64,000 nucleotides of DNA from contig JALHNT010000005.1 of assembly GCA_022843385.1 (NCBI GenBank), forward strand, positions 42,000 to 105,999, in the 5' to 3' direction. Below the pieces are notes generated by a model. That model was not told the DNA's origin, ran no database searches, and saw nothing but the letters and a program-made list of their open reading frames with translations. Source of the DNA: Anaerolineae bacterium (GTDB lineage Bacteria; Chloroflexota; Anaerolineae; Aggregatilineales; Phototrophicaceae). Made by a program: the position numbers and the translations under genes. Of the stretch, positions 8,492-17,931 are shown one piece after another. The number at the start of each line of letters is the position of its first letter. The first letter of the stretch is position 1.

Positions 8492-10687
8492 ATGAAGCCA
8501 CTGAACGCAGACTCGGTCTATGCCCTGGTGAGCGGTTCGCATGGCGCACCCGGCGACATCCTCGGCCCACACAAGACCGGCGCAGGACAGACCATCATTC
8601 GCGCCTTCCGCCCCAACGCCGTCAATGTGGCGTTGGTCAAAACCGCCAGCGGCGACCGTATCAGCATGACACGCCTGCGCGACGAGGGCTTGTTCGAAGT
8701 GATGCTAGACGGCGAGTGGAAGCCCAATGACTATTACTTCGCTGGCACCACCTTCAACGGTCAGGAGATCACCTTCGGCGATCCCTATGCCTTTGCCTCA
8801 CAGATGACCGACTTTGATATTTACCTGCTGCGGGAAGGCAAGCATCTCTACAGCTATGAGAAGCTGGGGGCGCATGTCACCACACTGGAAGGTGTCAGCG
8901 GCGTCAACTTCGCCGTCTGGGCACCGAATGCGCTGCGCGTCAGCGTCACCGGCAACTTCAATGGCTGGGATGCGCGGACGCACCCGATGCGCAAAGTGGG
9001 CGAAAGCGGCATCTGGGAACTGTTCATCCCCGGCATTGGCGAAGGCGAAATCTACCGCTATCATCTCAAATCCACCCTCAACAACTTTCAGATCGAAAAG
9101 TCCGATCCCTACGCCTTCTACAGCGAGATGCGCCCGCGCAATGCCTCGGTGGTGTATGACATCAATGGCTATGAATGGGGCGATGCCGGCTGGATCGAGG
9201 GGCGGGCCGCGCGCAACCCCCTGCTCTCGCCGATGTCGATCTATGAAGTTCATCTCGGCTCATGGAAACGGCGCAAGGACGGGACATTCTGCAGCTACCG
9301 CGAACTGGCCGATGAGCTGGTGGCCTACGTCCGCGACATGGGCTTCACCCATATCGAGCTGATGCCGGTGGCCGAACATCCGCTGGATGCGTCGTGGGGC
9401 TATCAGGTGACCGGATACTTCGCCCCCACCAGCCGCTTCGGCACGCCTAAAGACTTCATGTACTTCGTCGATCAGTGTCATCAGAACAATATCGGCGTGA
9501 TCGTTGATTGGGTTCCGGCCCACTTCCCCAAGGATGGGCATGGCCTGAGTTACTTCGATGGCACGCATCTGTATGAACACGAAGATCGACGACGCGGCGA
9601 ACACCCCGACTGGGGGACGCTGATCTTCAATTACGGGCGTAACGAGGTGCGCAACTTCCTCGTCACCAATGCCCTGTTCTGGATGAAGATGTATCACATT
9701 GACGGACTGCGCGTCGATGCTGTGTCCTCCATGCTGTATCTCGATTTCTCGCGCCAGTCGGATCAGTGGGTGCCGAACAAATACGGCGGGCGGGAGAATC
9801 TGGAGGCCATCGACTTCCTGCGCGAAGTCAACCAGGTCACCCACACCGAATTCCCCGGAACGGTCATGATCGCTGAGGAAAGCACTTCCTGGCCGATGGT
9901 GTCGCGACCACCCTATGTCGGCGGTCTGGGATTCACCTTCAAGTGGGATATGGGCTGGATGCACGACACGCTGGAGTACATCAAGAAAGATCCAATCTAC
10001 CGTCGCTATCATCACAACCAGATTACCTTCTCGATGTTCTATGCCTTCAATGAGAACTTCATCCTGTCGCTGTCGCATGATGAAGTGGTACATATGAAAG
10101 GCTCGCTCATCAACAAGGCGGCAGGCGACTGGTGGCAGAAGTTCGCCACGCTGCGGCTGCTCTTCGGCTATCAGTACACCCACAGCGGCAAGAAGCTCAA
10201 CTTCATGGGGCAGGAATTTGGTCAGTGGCGCGAATGGAGCGAGGCGCGCGGGCTGGACTGGACGCTGCTCGATCTGCCGACGCATCAGGGGGCGCAGCGC
10301 TGGATGCGCGATCTGAACCATTTCTACAAGTCACAGCCGTGTTTCTGGGAACGCGATCTGGACTGGCAGGGATTCCAGTGGGTGGATGCCAACGATGCCG
10401 ACAACAGCACTTTCAGCTACATGCGCTTCGCCCAGGATAAGCAGGATTTTGTGCTGGTGGCGATGAACTTCACCCCCATCCCACGCCAGCATTATCGCAT
10501 CGGCGTGCCGGAGCCGGGTAATTATGCTGAACTGCTCAACAGCGATGCCGCCATCTATGGCGGGAGCAACGTCGGTAACAGCGGTGGTGTGCTGAGCAAA
10601 CCGGAACCCTGGCGCGAATGGTCGCACAGCCTGGAGATCACCATCCCGCCGCTGGGCATGGTGGTGTTCAAGCTGAAGCGGGATTAA
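8492..10687 (+). CDS. glgB: 1,4-alpha-glucan branching enzyme
   Basis: GlgB forms alpha-1,6 branches in glycogen by cleaving and transferring alpha-1,4 glucan segments. The 731-residue length and architecture are normal. There are two N-terminal CBM48-like beta domains (~25-115 and ~125-225, the second with '[22 protein letters not shown]'), a GH13 barrel, and a C-terminal beta domain. The catalytic triad aligns with E. coli D405/E458/D526 at identical spacing: Asp409 in 'GLRVDAV', Glu462 in 'MIAEEST', and Asp530 in 'LSHDEVVH'. The start has AGGGG about seven bases upstream. No other glg genes are in the window. Confidence 0.97.
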   Translation: MKPLNADSVYALVSGSHGAPGDILGPHKTGAGQTIIRAFRPNAVNVALVKTASGDRISMTRLRDEGLFEVMLDGEWKPNDYYFAGTTFNGQEITFGDPYAFASQMTDFDIYLLREGKHLYSYEKLGAHVTTLEGVSGVNFAVWAPNALRVSVTGNFNGWDARTHPMRKVGESGIWELFIPGIGEGEIYRYHLKSTLNNFQIEKSDPYAFYSEMRPRNASVVYDINGYEWGDAGWIEGRAARNPLLSPMSIYEVHLGSWKRRKDGTFCSYRELADELVAYVRDMGFTHIELMPVAEHPLDASWGYQVTGYFAPTSRFGTPKDFMYFVDQCHQNNIGVIVDWVPAHFPKDGHGLSYFDGTHLYEHEDRRRGEHPDWGTLIFNYGRNEVRNFLVTNALFWMKMYHIDGLRVDAVSSMLYLDFSRQSDQWVPNKYGGRENLEAIDFLREVNQVTHTEFPGTVMIAEESTSWPMVSRPPYVGGLGFTFKWDMGWMHDTLEYIKKDPIYRRYHHNQITFSMFYAFNENFILSLSHDEVVHMKGSLINKAAGDWWQKFATLRLLFGYQYTHSGKKLNFMGQEFGQWREWSEARGLDWTLLDLPTHQGAQRWMRDLNHFYKSQPCFWERDLDWQGFQWVDANDADNSTFSYMRFAQDKQDFVLVAMNFTPIPRQHYRIGVPEPGNYAELLNSDAAIYGGSNVGNSGGVLSKPEPWREWSHSLEITIPPLGMVVFKLKRD

Positions 10688-10826
10688 GCGCACGTCTGTT
10701 ACGAACATGATCAACCTGCCGCGTCATACAGGCTGGTCATGACTGCCCTTTCCACTCCAGATCTGCCTCGGATTTTCGCTTCACAGCCCCTAATCTATGG
10801 GGGGTATAAGCCGACCAAATCCGTCG

Positions 10827-10832
10827 TATAAT
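10827..10832 (+). promoter_or_regulatory. -10 element of the NfeD/stomatin operon
   Basis: TATAAT lies 19 bases upstream of the GTG start of the NfeD-like gene, leaving a very short leader that contains only AAGGCGAG. No good -35 is seen at 16-18 bp, so the element may depend on an activator or another sigma factor. Confidence 0.45.
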
Positions 10833-10851
10833 CAAACATATAAGGCGAGTC

Positions 10852-11499
10852 GTGAGGTACAGTGCAGTGGTAGACCCAAATGTAGTGTATTTCCTGTTAG
10901 TGGTCGGGTTGTGGATTGCGGTGACAGCGGCCTATATCCCTGGCACCGGTGTCGTTGAAGTGGTGGCGCTGGTGGCGGTCGGCGCTGCGGTTTACATCCT
11001 GGCGAACATGCCGACCAACTGGGCCGGCGCGATCCTGTTGATGCTGGGTGTCCTCAGCTTCCTGCTCATCCCCTTCCTCAGTCAGCGCTGGGCGCGGGTG
11101 GCCGAGGCCGGTCTGCTGCTTCAGGTGGCCGGTGCCTTCACCCTGTTTCATGGGGTGCAGGTGTCGTGGTTGCTGATCGGTGTCACGGTTGGCTTGTCGA
11201 TCCTCTATCACCGGTTGGTGCTGCTGCCGGTGCTGGAACGCTCGAAAAAGCAGGTGGCCGTGATCGATGATACCACTCAGCTCGTCGGGGCCTATGGTCG
11301 CGTGGTCAAAGCCTCCAGCGCCGCCGGTCACGAGTTCGTCGGCAGCGTCAATGTGCGCGGCGAACAATGGACGGCCTACAGCGATCATCCGCTACAAATG
11401 GGCGAAGAGGTGGTGGTGGTCGAGCGTGAAGGGTTGCAGTTATTTGTGGAGAGCGTCAAGCATAAGCAGACGCCGCGTGAACAGATGGAGGGATCATAA
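10852..11499 (+). CDS. NfeD-like membrane protein
   Basis: A 215-residue protein with about four to five N-terminal hydrophobic helices (residues ~12-135) followed by a soluble OB-fold-like tail ('LVGAYGRVVKASSAAGHEFVGSVNVRGEQW', 'GEEVVVVEREGLQLFVE'). This is the layout of NfeD proteins. It lacks the N-terminal ClpP-like serine protease domain of long NfeDs. NfeD proteins act with stomatin/SPFH partners in membrane quality control or microdomains. The stop TAA shares its last base with the ATG of the SPFH gene, so the two are translationally coupled. The GTG start has AAGGCGAG just upstream. Confidence 0.85.
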   Translation: MRYSAVVDPNVVYFLLVVGLWIAVTAAYIPGTGVVEVVALVAVGAAVYILANMPTNWAGAILLMLGVLSFLLIPFLSQRWARVAEAGLLLQVAGAFTLFHGVQVSWLLIGVTVGLSILYHRLVLLPVLERSKKQVAVIDDTTQLVGAYGRVVKASSAAGHEFVGSVNVRGEQWTAYSDHPLQMGEEVVVVEREGLQLFVESVKHKQTPREQMEGS

Positions 11500-12464
11500 T
11501 GGAGAATCTGAGCGAACTGTTGGGGGGGACGCAGACGACGGCGCTGCTGGTGGTGGTGATCGTCCTGGTGCTGTTCTGGGTGCTGTCGCGGCTGATCCGC
11601 ATCGTGCCAGAGACCGAACGGCTGGTGGTGCTGTCTTTAGGACGCTACGCCGGAACGCGCGGGCCGGGCATCGTGATCATCCTGCCGGTCATCGAGCAGG
11701 CGCGCAAGGTCGATATTCGCGAGCGCTTCCTTGATATTCCCTCGCAGACCGCCATCACCAAAGACAACGCCCCGATTGACATCGACTTTCTGGTGTACTA
11801 TCGCGTGGTTGACCCGATGCGGGCGACGCTGCAAATCGACAACGTGGTCAGCGCGGCGGTCAACATCGCCACGACGACCCTGCGCGCCGTCATCGGTGAC
11901 ATCTCGCTGGATGATGTGCTGGCGAAACGCGAGCAGATCAACGACACGCTGCGGATCAAGCTGGATGAGATCACCGAGCGCTGGGGCATGAAAGTGACCA
12001 CCGTCGAAATCCGCGAGATCAAGCCGCCGCGCGAAGTGCAGGATGCCATGAACCGCCAGATGAGCGCCGAGCGCGAACGCCGCGCCATGGTGACTCGCGC
12101 CAGTGGTGAACGCGAAGCCTCGATTGCCGTGGCCGAAGGCGAGAAACAGTCCGCCATCCTCCGTTCCGAAGGTCTGCGCCAGTCGAAGGTGCTGGAAGCC
12201 GAAGGTGAACGGCAGGCGCAATTGCTGCGGGCGCAGGGTTTTGCCGCCTCGCTGCAAGCCATCAACGATCAGGCCAAGGATGCTGATACGCGCACAATGG
12301 CACTGCAATATCTCGATACGCTGCGCACCGTTGGCAGCAGCCCTTCGACCAAATTCGTCATCCCGATGGAACTGATGGGGCTGGCGCAGCAGTTCACCCA
12401 GACCATTAGCCAGGCCGCCTCACACGCGCCGGTCAGCAGCAACGGTCAGAACGAAAACGCCTGA
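11499..12464 (+). CDS. Stomatin-like SPFH/Band 7 protein
   Basis: Membrane-anchored scaffold of the stomatin/slipin group, 321 residues. A single N-terminal helix (~13-33) is followed by the SPFH domain ('VPETERLVVLSLGRYAGTRGPG', 'TKDNAPIDIDFLVYYRVVDP', 'ATTTLRAVIGDISLDDVL') and a long charged coiled coil ('ERERRAMVTRASGEREASI' to 'EGERQAQLLRAQG', about 195-265). The C-terminus is polar. Bacterial stomatins typically sit beside NfeD, exactly as here, and assemble into oligomers at the membrane. A strong terminator follows, closing the two-gene operon. Confidence 0.93.
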   Translation: MENLSELLGGTQTTALLVVVIVLVLFWVLSRLIRIVPETERLVVLSLGRYAGTRGPGIVIILPVIEQARKVDIRERFLDIPSQTAITKDNAPIDIDFLVYYRVVDPMRATLQIDNVVSAAVNIATTTLRAVIGDISLDDVLAKREQINDTLRIKLDEITERWGMKVTTVEIREIKPPREVQDAMNRQMSAERERRAMVTRASGEREASIAVAEGEKQSAILRSEGLRQSKVLEAEGERQAQLLRAQGFAASLQAINDQAKDADTRTMALQYLDTLRTVGSSPSTKFVIPMELMGLAQQFTQTISQAASHAPVSSNGQNENA

Positions 12465-12488
12465 CCCATCGTTCGACTTCTTTCCACG

Positions 12489-12518
12489 ACGGGGCGCTCA
12501 CATCTGACGCCCCGTTTT
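12489..12518 (+). terminator. Terminator of the NfeD/stomatin operon
   Basis: A perfect 8-bp stem ACGGGGCG/CGCCCCGT with an 11-base loop is followed by TTTT, 25 bases after the stomatin stop codon. Confidence 0.85.
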
Positions 12519-12720
12519 GATTCGCCCTATCGCTTCTATCATACAAGTCAAAAAGTGCGACTCTTGTTTCACGAAGCGATGCCAATGCGCCTGTTTCTGC
12601 GGACAGGATCAGGTAGAATGGAAATGTTGACCCATCAACTCATCTCAGAACCTTCTGACAGATGTTGGGTAATTGGCACCCTGCATTTGCAAAGGCGACT
12701 ACTCGAAAGCGACGAACCTG

Positions 12721-13830
12721 ATGCTGATCGACACCCCACGGCTGCACCAACTTCTTGAGCAACAGCAGATCGACTCGCTGGTGCTGCGTTTGGGCGAAAA
12801 TCTGTTGGCGACAACCGGATACTGGCCGGTAGCCGGGCTATCGTGTGCCATCCAGACGCATACGGGAGTCACGCTCGTGATCCCCCGCCGCGAACAGGAA
12901 TTCCTCCCGTCCGAATACAGCGGCGAGCTCTTCACCTTCGAACCAGAATATGTGCCCGATGCTGAGGCAGAGCTGGCTCGGCTGGTGCGCGAGCATCTGC
13001 CAGCCGGACGAGCAGGACACGACTTCGCCTATGGCCCGCTGGCAGCCAACAATACTGCTGGCGAACTGAGACTGCCGCCGAAAGACTGGTATGCCAGGGC
13101 AGTTGGCGAGGGCGTGGAATGCAGCGCGGCGCTGGCGGCATTTCGCGCGATCAAGACTCCAGCGCAGGTCGAGAGAATCCGCCGATCACAGCGCTTTGCC
13201 CTGCGCGGCATCCAGCGGGCATGTGAGGCACTGCTGCAACCGGGCATCAAGGAAATCCAGCTTGCGGCGCGCATCGAGGCCGAGATCGAAGGGCAGTTGG
13301 GCGACGAGGACTCGCAGCGGGTGCGAGCGTTCTGCTTCGTCCAGGCCGGACTCAACAGCGCCCTGGCTGGTGATACGATCAGCATCAGCGGCAGCAACCG
13401 GCTTCAGACCGGCGATCTAGTGGTGATCGAACTGGGGACGGTGGTCGATGGCTACTGGTCGGACATCACCCGCACGGTCAGCGTAGGCGCGTCGCCCCAT
13501 CAATGGCTGCTGGATAAAGTACGAGAAGCACAAGCGGCGGCTGTAGCAGCGCTGCGCCCTGGCATAATCGGCAAGGAAGCCGATCAGGCGGCGCGGGATC
13601 TACTGGGCGATCTGAATCCATATTATCATCACAACCTCGGTCACGGCGTGGGATTTGCCTATCACGAGCCGCCTTTCCTGGGACGTCGCAGCGAGGCGGT
13701 GCTGGCGCAGGGGCAGGTGGTGACAGTCGAACCAGGCGTCTATATCAAGGGACAGGCCGGAGCACGCTGGGAAGATAATGTACTGATTACTGCCGCTGGC
13801 GCAGAAGTGCTGTCACGATTGGATGAATAA
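12721..13830 (+). CDS. M24 family (Xaa-Pro type) metallopeptidase
   Basis: A 369-residue aminopeptidase-P/prolidase-type protein. An N-terminal creatinase-like domain (~1-150) is followed by the pita-bread catalytic domain with 'LVVIELGTVVDGYWSDITRT', 'HHNLGHGVGFAYHEPP', 'VTVEPGVYI' and 'WEDNVLI'. Four of the five metal ligands are standard (Asp248, the His of LGHG, and the two Glu). The first ligand, normally Asp, is Glu237, so metal binding may differ. The start is taken as ATG 12721, where homology begins; the track start adds a Cys-containing leader and has no ribosome site. No partner genes are adjacent. Confidence 0.85.
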   Translation: MLIDTPRLHQLLEQQQIDSLVLRLGENLLATTGYWPVAGLSCAIQTHTGVTLVIPRREQEFLPSEYSGELFTFEPEYVPDAEAELARLVREHLPAGRAGHDFAYGPLAANNTAGELRLPPKDWYARAVGEGVECSAALAAFRAIKTPAQVERIRRSQRFALRGIQRACEALLQPGIKEIQLAARIEAEIEGQLGDEDSQRVRAFCFVQAGLNSALAGDTISISGSNRLQTGDLVVIELGTVVDGYWSDITRTVSVGASPHQWLLDKVREAQAAAVAALRPGIIGKEADQAARDLLGDLNPYYHHNLGHGVGFAYHEPPFLGRRSEAVLAQGQVVTVEPGVYIKGQAGARWEDNVLITAAGAEVLSRLDE

Positions 13831-13945
13831 TCCCTTTCCAGACTGGGGCCTCGCCCCCGCCGAACACACGAGAATTAACTCCCACAGTCAATCAGAAGGT
13901 CCCGGCACATGGTAGCCGCGTATTTCCCATCCACCTCACCTTTGT

Positions 13946-13951
13946 TATAAT
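13946..13951 (+). promoter_or_regulatory. -10 element upstream of uvrC
   Basis: TATAAT lies 45 bases upstream of the uvrC start in an otherwise gene-free 165-bp gap. The candidate -35 at 17 bp is poor (TTTCCC). Confidence 0.4.
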
Positions 13952-13996
13952 CCGAACATCTATTCCGTTGGGCATCCAAGCGCACAGGTGATGCAG

Positions 13997-15880
13997 ATGA
14001 CGTTTCAACCCTCCGAACACATCCAGCACATCCTCGCCAGCCTGCCGATGAAGCCGGGCTGCTACCTGATGAAGGACAAGACCGGACGCATCATCTATGT
14101 CGGCAAGGCCAAGCGGCTGCGCAACCGCGTCCGCAGTTACTTCAATTCCAGCGCCGAGGGCAACGCCAAGACGATGCGGCTGCGCGAGAACATCGTCGAT
14201 ATTGAAGTCATCATCACCGAGACCGAGGTGCAGGCGCTCATCACTGAAGAGACGCTCATCAAACGTCATCAGCCCTTCTATAACATCAACCTCAAAGACG
14301 ATAAACATTACCCCTATATCAAAATCAACTGGCAGGATGATTACCCCAAAGTGGAAACCACTCGGCGGGTGGTCAAGGATGGCAGCCGCTACTTCGGGCC
14401 GTATGCGGCGATGTGGGCGGTGCAGAACACGCTGCGGACGCTGCGCCGTGCCTTCCCCTATCTGAGCTGTGACCGGGTCATCGATGGCAAGGATGAGCGC
14501 GCCTGTCTGTTCTACGACATCAAGCTGTGCAACGGCCCCTGCATCGGTGCCGTCAGCAAAGATGACTATCGTGCCATGATCAGCGAACTGATGGATGTGC
14601 TGAACGGTAAATCCGAAAGTGTCATCAAGCGCATGACCCAGGCGATGAACGATGCCGCCGAAGCGCTGCAATTCGAGCGCGCCGCCCAGTACCGCGACCA
14701 GCTCAGGGCCATCGAATACATCACCCAGCGCCACAAAGCCGTCAGCCCGACCATGACCGATCATGATGTGATCGCGTTGGCACGGGATAAGAATGATACG
14801 GCGGTGCAAATCCTGTTCATCCGCAACGGCAAGCTGATCGGCAGCGATGTCCGCATGTTGACCGGCGCGGAAGATGAGCCGGACGAGGTGGTGCTGGAGC
14901 AGTTCGTCACTCAGTTCTACAGCGATGTCGCGGAAGTGCCGGCGGAGATCATGCTGCCCAGCGAGGTGGATGGCGCGCGCATCATCGAGCAGTGGTTAAA
15001 GGACAAACGCGGCGGGCAGAAGGTGCAGATCACGGTGCCGCAGCGGGGCAACAAGCGCGACCTCATCAAGATGGCGCAGGAGAATGCCAGCGAAGGGCTG
15101 CGCATGATCCGCGAACAGTGGGAAGCGGATACCCATAAGCAGGAAGAGGCGCTGGCAGCGCTGCAGAACGAGCTGCATCTGACCACGCCGCCCAACCGCA
15201 TCGAGTGTTACGACATCAGCACCACCCAGGGGACAGCCATCGTCGCCAGCCGGGTGGTGTTCGTGCAGGGGGCACCGCGCAAGAGCGAGTACCGCCGCTT
15301 TAATATCAAGACCGTCAGCCATGCCGGGCCGGATGATTTCCAGTCGATGCGCGAAGCCCTGACGCGCCGTTTCAACCGCTGGAAGGGATCGCTGGAAGAC
15401 CCGACCCAGGTCGCCCCCGGCGCGACCGATCATGATGAGACATGGCGGTTGCTGCCCGACCTGCTGATGATCGATGGTGGCAAGGGACAACTGGGTATTG
15501 CGGTGGAAGTGCTGAAGGAATTTGATCTGTATGGCAAAGTGCCGGTGGTGTCGCTGGCGAAACAATTCGAGGAGATTTACTTCCCGGAACAATCAACCCC
15601 GCTGATCCTCAACCGTCGCAGTCCGGCGCTGTTTCTGGTGCAGCGGGTGCGCGACGAAGCCCACCGCTTCGCCATCACCAGCCATCGCAAGCAGCGCACC
15701 AAACAGGGCATGGCGAGCAAGCTGGAGCAGGTGCCGGGCATCGGCCCGACGCGGCGCAAAGCCCTGCTCAAAGCCTTCGGCAACTCGATTGATGCCATCC
15801 GCAGCGCGTCGATAGAAGACCTGATGCAGGTGCGGGGTGTGACGCAGGAGATCGCGCAATCGATCAAGGAGTTGGTGTGA
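13997..15880 (+). CDS. uvrC: Excinuclease ABC subunit C
   Basis: UvrC makes both incisions around a DNA lesion after UvrAB loading. The 627-residue protein has all family domains in order: GIY-YIG nuclease (~12-95, 'PGCYLMKDKTGRIIYVGKAKRLRNRV'), a UvrB-binding UVR segment (~200-240), the RNase H-like endonuclease ('IECYDISTTQGT', 'PDLLMIDGGKGQLG'), and C-terminal helix-hairpin-helix repeats ('LEQVPGIGPTRRKALLKAFG', 'VRGVTQEIAQSI'). The ATG at 13997 is chosen because AGGTG lies six bases upstream; GTG 13988 and ATG 13991 overlap that site. It is a single gene, with uvrA and uvrB not in the window. Confidence 0.97.
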   Translation: MTFQPSEHIQHILASLPMKPGCYLMKDKTGRIIYVGKAKRLRNRVRSYFNSSAEGNAKTMRLRENIVDIEVIITETEVQALITEETLIKRHQPFYNINLKDDKHYPYIKINWQDDYPKVETTRRVVKDGSRYFGPYAAMWAVQNTLRTLRRAFPYLSCDRVIDGKDERACLFYDIKLCNGPCIGAVSKDDYRAMISELMDVLNGKSESVIKRMTQAMNDAAEALQFERAAQYRDQLRAIEYITQRHKAVSPTMTDHDVIALARDKNDTAVQILFIRNGKLIGSDVRMLTGAEDEPDEVVLEQFVTQFYSDVAEVPAEIMLPSEVDGARIIEQWLKDKRGGQKVQITVPQRGNKRDLIKMAQENASEGLRMIREQWEADTHKQEEALAALQNELHLTTPPNRIECYDISTTQGTAIVASRVVFVQGAPRKSEYRRFNIKTVSHAGPDDFQSMREALTRRFNRWKGSLEDPTQVAPGATDHDETWRLLPDLLMIDGGKGQLGIAVEVLKEFDLYGKVPVVSLAKQFEEIYFPEQSTPLILNRRSPALFLVQRVRDEAHRFAITSHRKQRTKQGMASKLEQVPGIGPTRRKALLKAFGNSIDAIRSASIEDLMQVRGVTQEIAQSIKELV

Positions 15881-16081
15881 CGGCCTGACTCGCCCCAGTC
15901 ATCACAGCATGAGGGCAATCCTCCACAGAACCCTTATTGGATGTGACCCGCTGCGCCCATCCCCACGCAATTTCACAGCATAATTCATCATCGCAATCCA
16001 AATGCCGAGTCGTCAGCGATAAGGGTTGTAGATGGAATGCGCGCGCGTTCTCATCACCAATATTTATGAGGAGAGAATTGC

Positions 16082-17149
16082 ATGTTGAAGCTGCGAAATC
16101 TGGTGATCCTGTTATGTCTGGCTTTGCTCGTCACCCCGGCGCTGGCGCAGGATGCCCCGACGGTTGGGTTGATGAACACGGAAACTTACGGTGATATTCT
16201 GGTCGGGCCGAATGGCATGACGCTCTACACTTTCAGCCCTGATCCGCTGAATGGTAGTGTGTGTTCCGGGCGCTGCGCTGAAGCCTGGCCGCCGCTGACG
16301 GTCGAGAGCGCCGACGAACTGACCGCCGCCGAGGGCATCCCCGGGGTGCTGGGGACGTTCGAACGCGAAGATGGCACGCTCCAGGTGAGTTATAACGGAC
16401 TGGCGCTGTACTACTGGTTCCGCGATGAAGCGGTTGGCGATACCACCGGCCACCGCGTTGGACGCAACTGGTGGGTTGTCCCGCCGGCCACCGTATCGAT
16501 TGCGCCGCATCCAGAGCTGGGCAACATCCTGGTTGGACCGACAGGTATGACGCTGTATCTGTTCACCAACGATACCGAGAACACTAGCGCCTGCTATGAC
16601 CAGTGCGCTACCAACTGGCCGCCGCTGTTGGTCGAAAGCGCCGATGCCCTGGTGCCAGGCGTGAATCTGCCGGGGACCTTCGCTACCACCGAACGCACCG
16701 ATGGCACGCTTCAGGTGACCTATAACGGGATGCCGCTGTACTACTGGAAAGATGACGCGGCGATTGGTGATGCGACGGGTGAAGGCCGCGGCGATGTGTG
16801 GTATGTGATCGCGCCGGAAACGGTGGCGCTGGGCAGCAGCGATGAGCTGGGCGATTTCCTGATCTCGGCGGATGGCATGACGCTCTATATGTTCACCCGC
16901 GACACCGAAGGCGTGAGCAACTGTGCCGGCGAATGCCTGGAGAACTGGCCGGCCTACACCGTCAGCGCGGTCAACAAGCTGGTGGCTGGCATGGGCATCG
17001 AGGGCGAACTGGCGACTATCACCCGCGATGACGGCAGCCTGCAAGTGACCTATAACGGGATGCCGCTGTACTTCTGGAAAGATGACAAAGCCCCCGGCGA
17101 CGCCACCGGACAGAATGTTGGTGAGGTGTGGTTCGTCGTCGCGCCGTAA
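16082..17149 (+). CDS. Secreted COG4315-type protein, three repeat pairs
   Basis: A 355-residue secreted protein. A signal peptide (~1-22, ending ALA-Q) precedes three tandem units of about 110 residues. Each unit pairs 'GxxLVGPxGMTLYxFxxD...CxxxC...WPPL' with 'LQVxYNGxxLYYWxxD...GD.TG'. The Y-x-(F/W/Y)-x-x-D signature is that of COG4315 (PF03640 secreted repeat). Three CxxxC pairs (CSGRC, CYDQC, CAGEC) could form disulfides outside the cell. There is no lipobox Cys, so it is probably soluble or loosely attached. GAGGAGAG lies seven bases upstream of the ATG. Function is unknown for the family. Confidence 0.85.
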   Translation: MLKLRNLVILLCLALLVTPALAQDAPTVGLMNTETYGDILVGPNGMTLYTFSPDPLNGSVCSGRCAEAWPPLTVESADELTAAEGIPGVLGTFEREDGTLQVSYNGLALYYWFRDEAVGDTTGHRVGRNWWVVPPATVSIAPHPELGNILVGPTGMTLYLFTNDTENTSACYDQCATNWPPLLVESADALVPGVNLPGTFATTERTDGTLQVTYNGMPLYYWKDDAAIGDATGEGRGDVWYVIAPETVALGSSDELGDFLISADGMTLYMFTRDTEGVSNCAGECLENWPAYTVSAVNKLVAGMGIEGELATITRDDGSLQVTYNGMPLYFWKDDKAPGDATGQNVGEVWFVVAP

Positions 17150-17311
17150 AGCGCTAACCCTTTCCTTCACCGTTAGCGAGTATTGTTCGGCAGGGGCGCA
17201 CAGCCGTGTGTCCCTGCTGATCGCTGTCAATGCCGGCACATCCCTTTAGGGCGACTTCCCATCTATCTCATAAGCAGCCCTCTTTACGCGGTCAGTTGAA
17301 CACCCCAATCT

Positions 17312-17850
17312 GATTCACACGATTCGTCAGATTCGTCAGATTCGCATCACTCCATTTTTCAATTCGTGAATCATGGAGACCCGTTTTCCCTCAAATATTG
17401 CAAAAGTTAGAAATGTTGCAACTGTTAGAACTCCTTTTTGTGCAACTACCCGTTTTGTGTCGTCGTCGTCGTCGGACAGACACCGACAAAGACGGAAAGA
17501 CAAACACAGAGGACGCAGAGAACACAGAGAGAAAGCAGAGCAAATCTGCGTAAACTTCGTCAAAGTCGTCAAAGTCGTCAAAGTCGTCAAAGTCAAAAGT
17601 GCATTTTGTGAACATTTCGGTCAATCCTGATTCAGAACGATTGGGACGAACGATTGCGCGAGCGATTCGCGAACTGTCCCCACGACAAGCATATGCCCGA
17701 TTACCCCGTAACGGGTGAACTTTTGGTAAACTTTTTGGTACGACTTAAGCCGAGCCAGCGCTAACCATTCTGCGGGAGCGGGATGGTTAAGGCTGTCGGC
17801 GGGGGGTTAGAGAAGGGTTGGGGAAAATGGGGGTTGAGGGAGCAGGATAG
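17312..17850. repeat. Modular non-coding repeat, copy B
   Basis: Shorter copy of the element at 1394-2046 with the blocks in the same order. These are GATTCAC + ATTCGTCAG repeats + GTGAATC, TTGCAACTG, (CGT)n + GGACAGACA, CACAGAGG repeats, and a run of CAAAGTCGT 9-bp repeats ending in GTGCATTTTGTG. The core is at about 17697-17850. The core stem here is TAACCAT/ATGGTTA (17762-17768 with 17783-17789), while copy A has a T-A pair where this has A-T. The rest of the gap holds an inverted CGCTAAC/GTTAGCG at 17152-17178 just after the preceding gene. Confidence 0.8.
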
Positions 17851-17878
17851 TTGCGCCTTGCTTTACTTCATCTATACT
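17851..17878 (+). promoter_or_regulatory. Possible promoter of the TPR gene
   Basis: TTGCGC and TATACT are separated by 16 bp, directly after repeat copy B and 53 bases before the chosen start codon. The -35 matches the consensus at four of six bases only. Confidence 0.45.
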
Positions 17879-17931
17879 GATCGAAAGTGTAATCACCCAC
17901 CCGCATACGAGTGTCCTCCCAGGAGTCAGCG

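Noticed and set aside
9260-10321. 353-codon minus-strand ORF inside glgB
   Set aside because: Antisense shadow of a GC-rich gene; the plus strand carries the complete GH13 catalytic triad.
17536-17596. CRISPR-like short repeats (CAAAGTCGT run, and ATTCGTCAG runs)
   Set aside because: Repeat unit is 9 bp and contiguous, with no spacers of 30 bp or so and no cas genes in the window.
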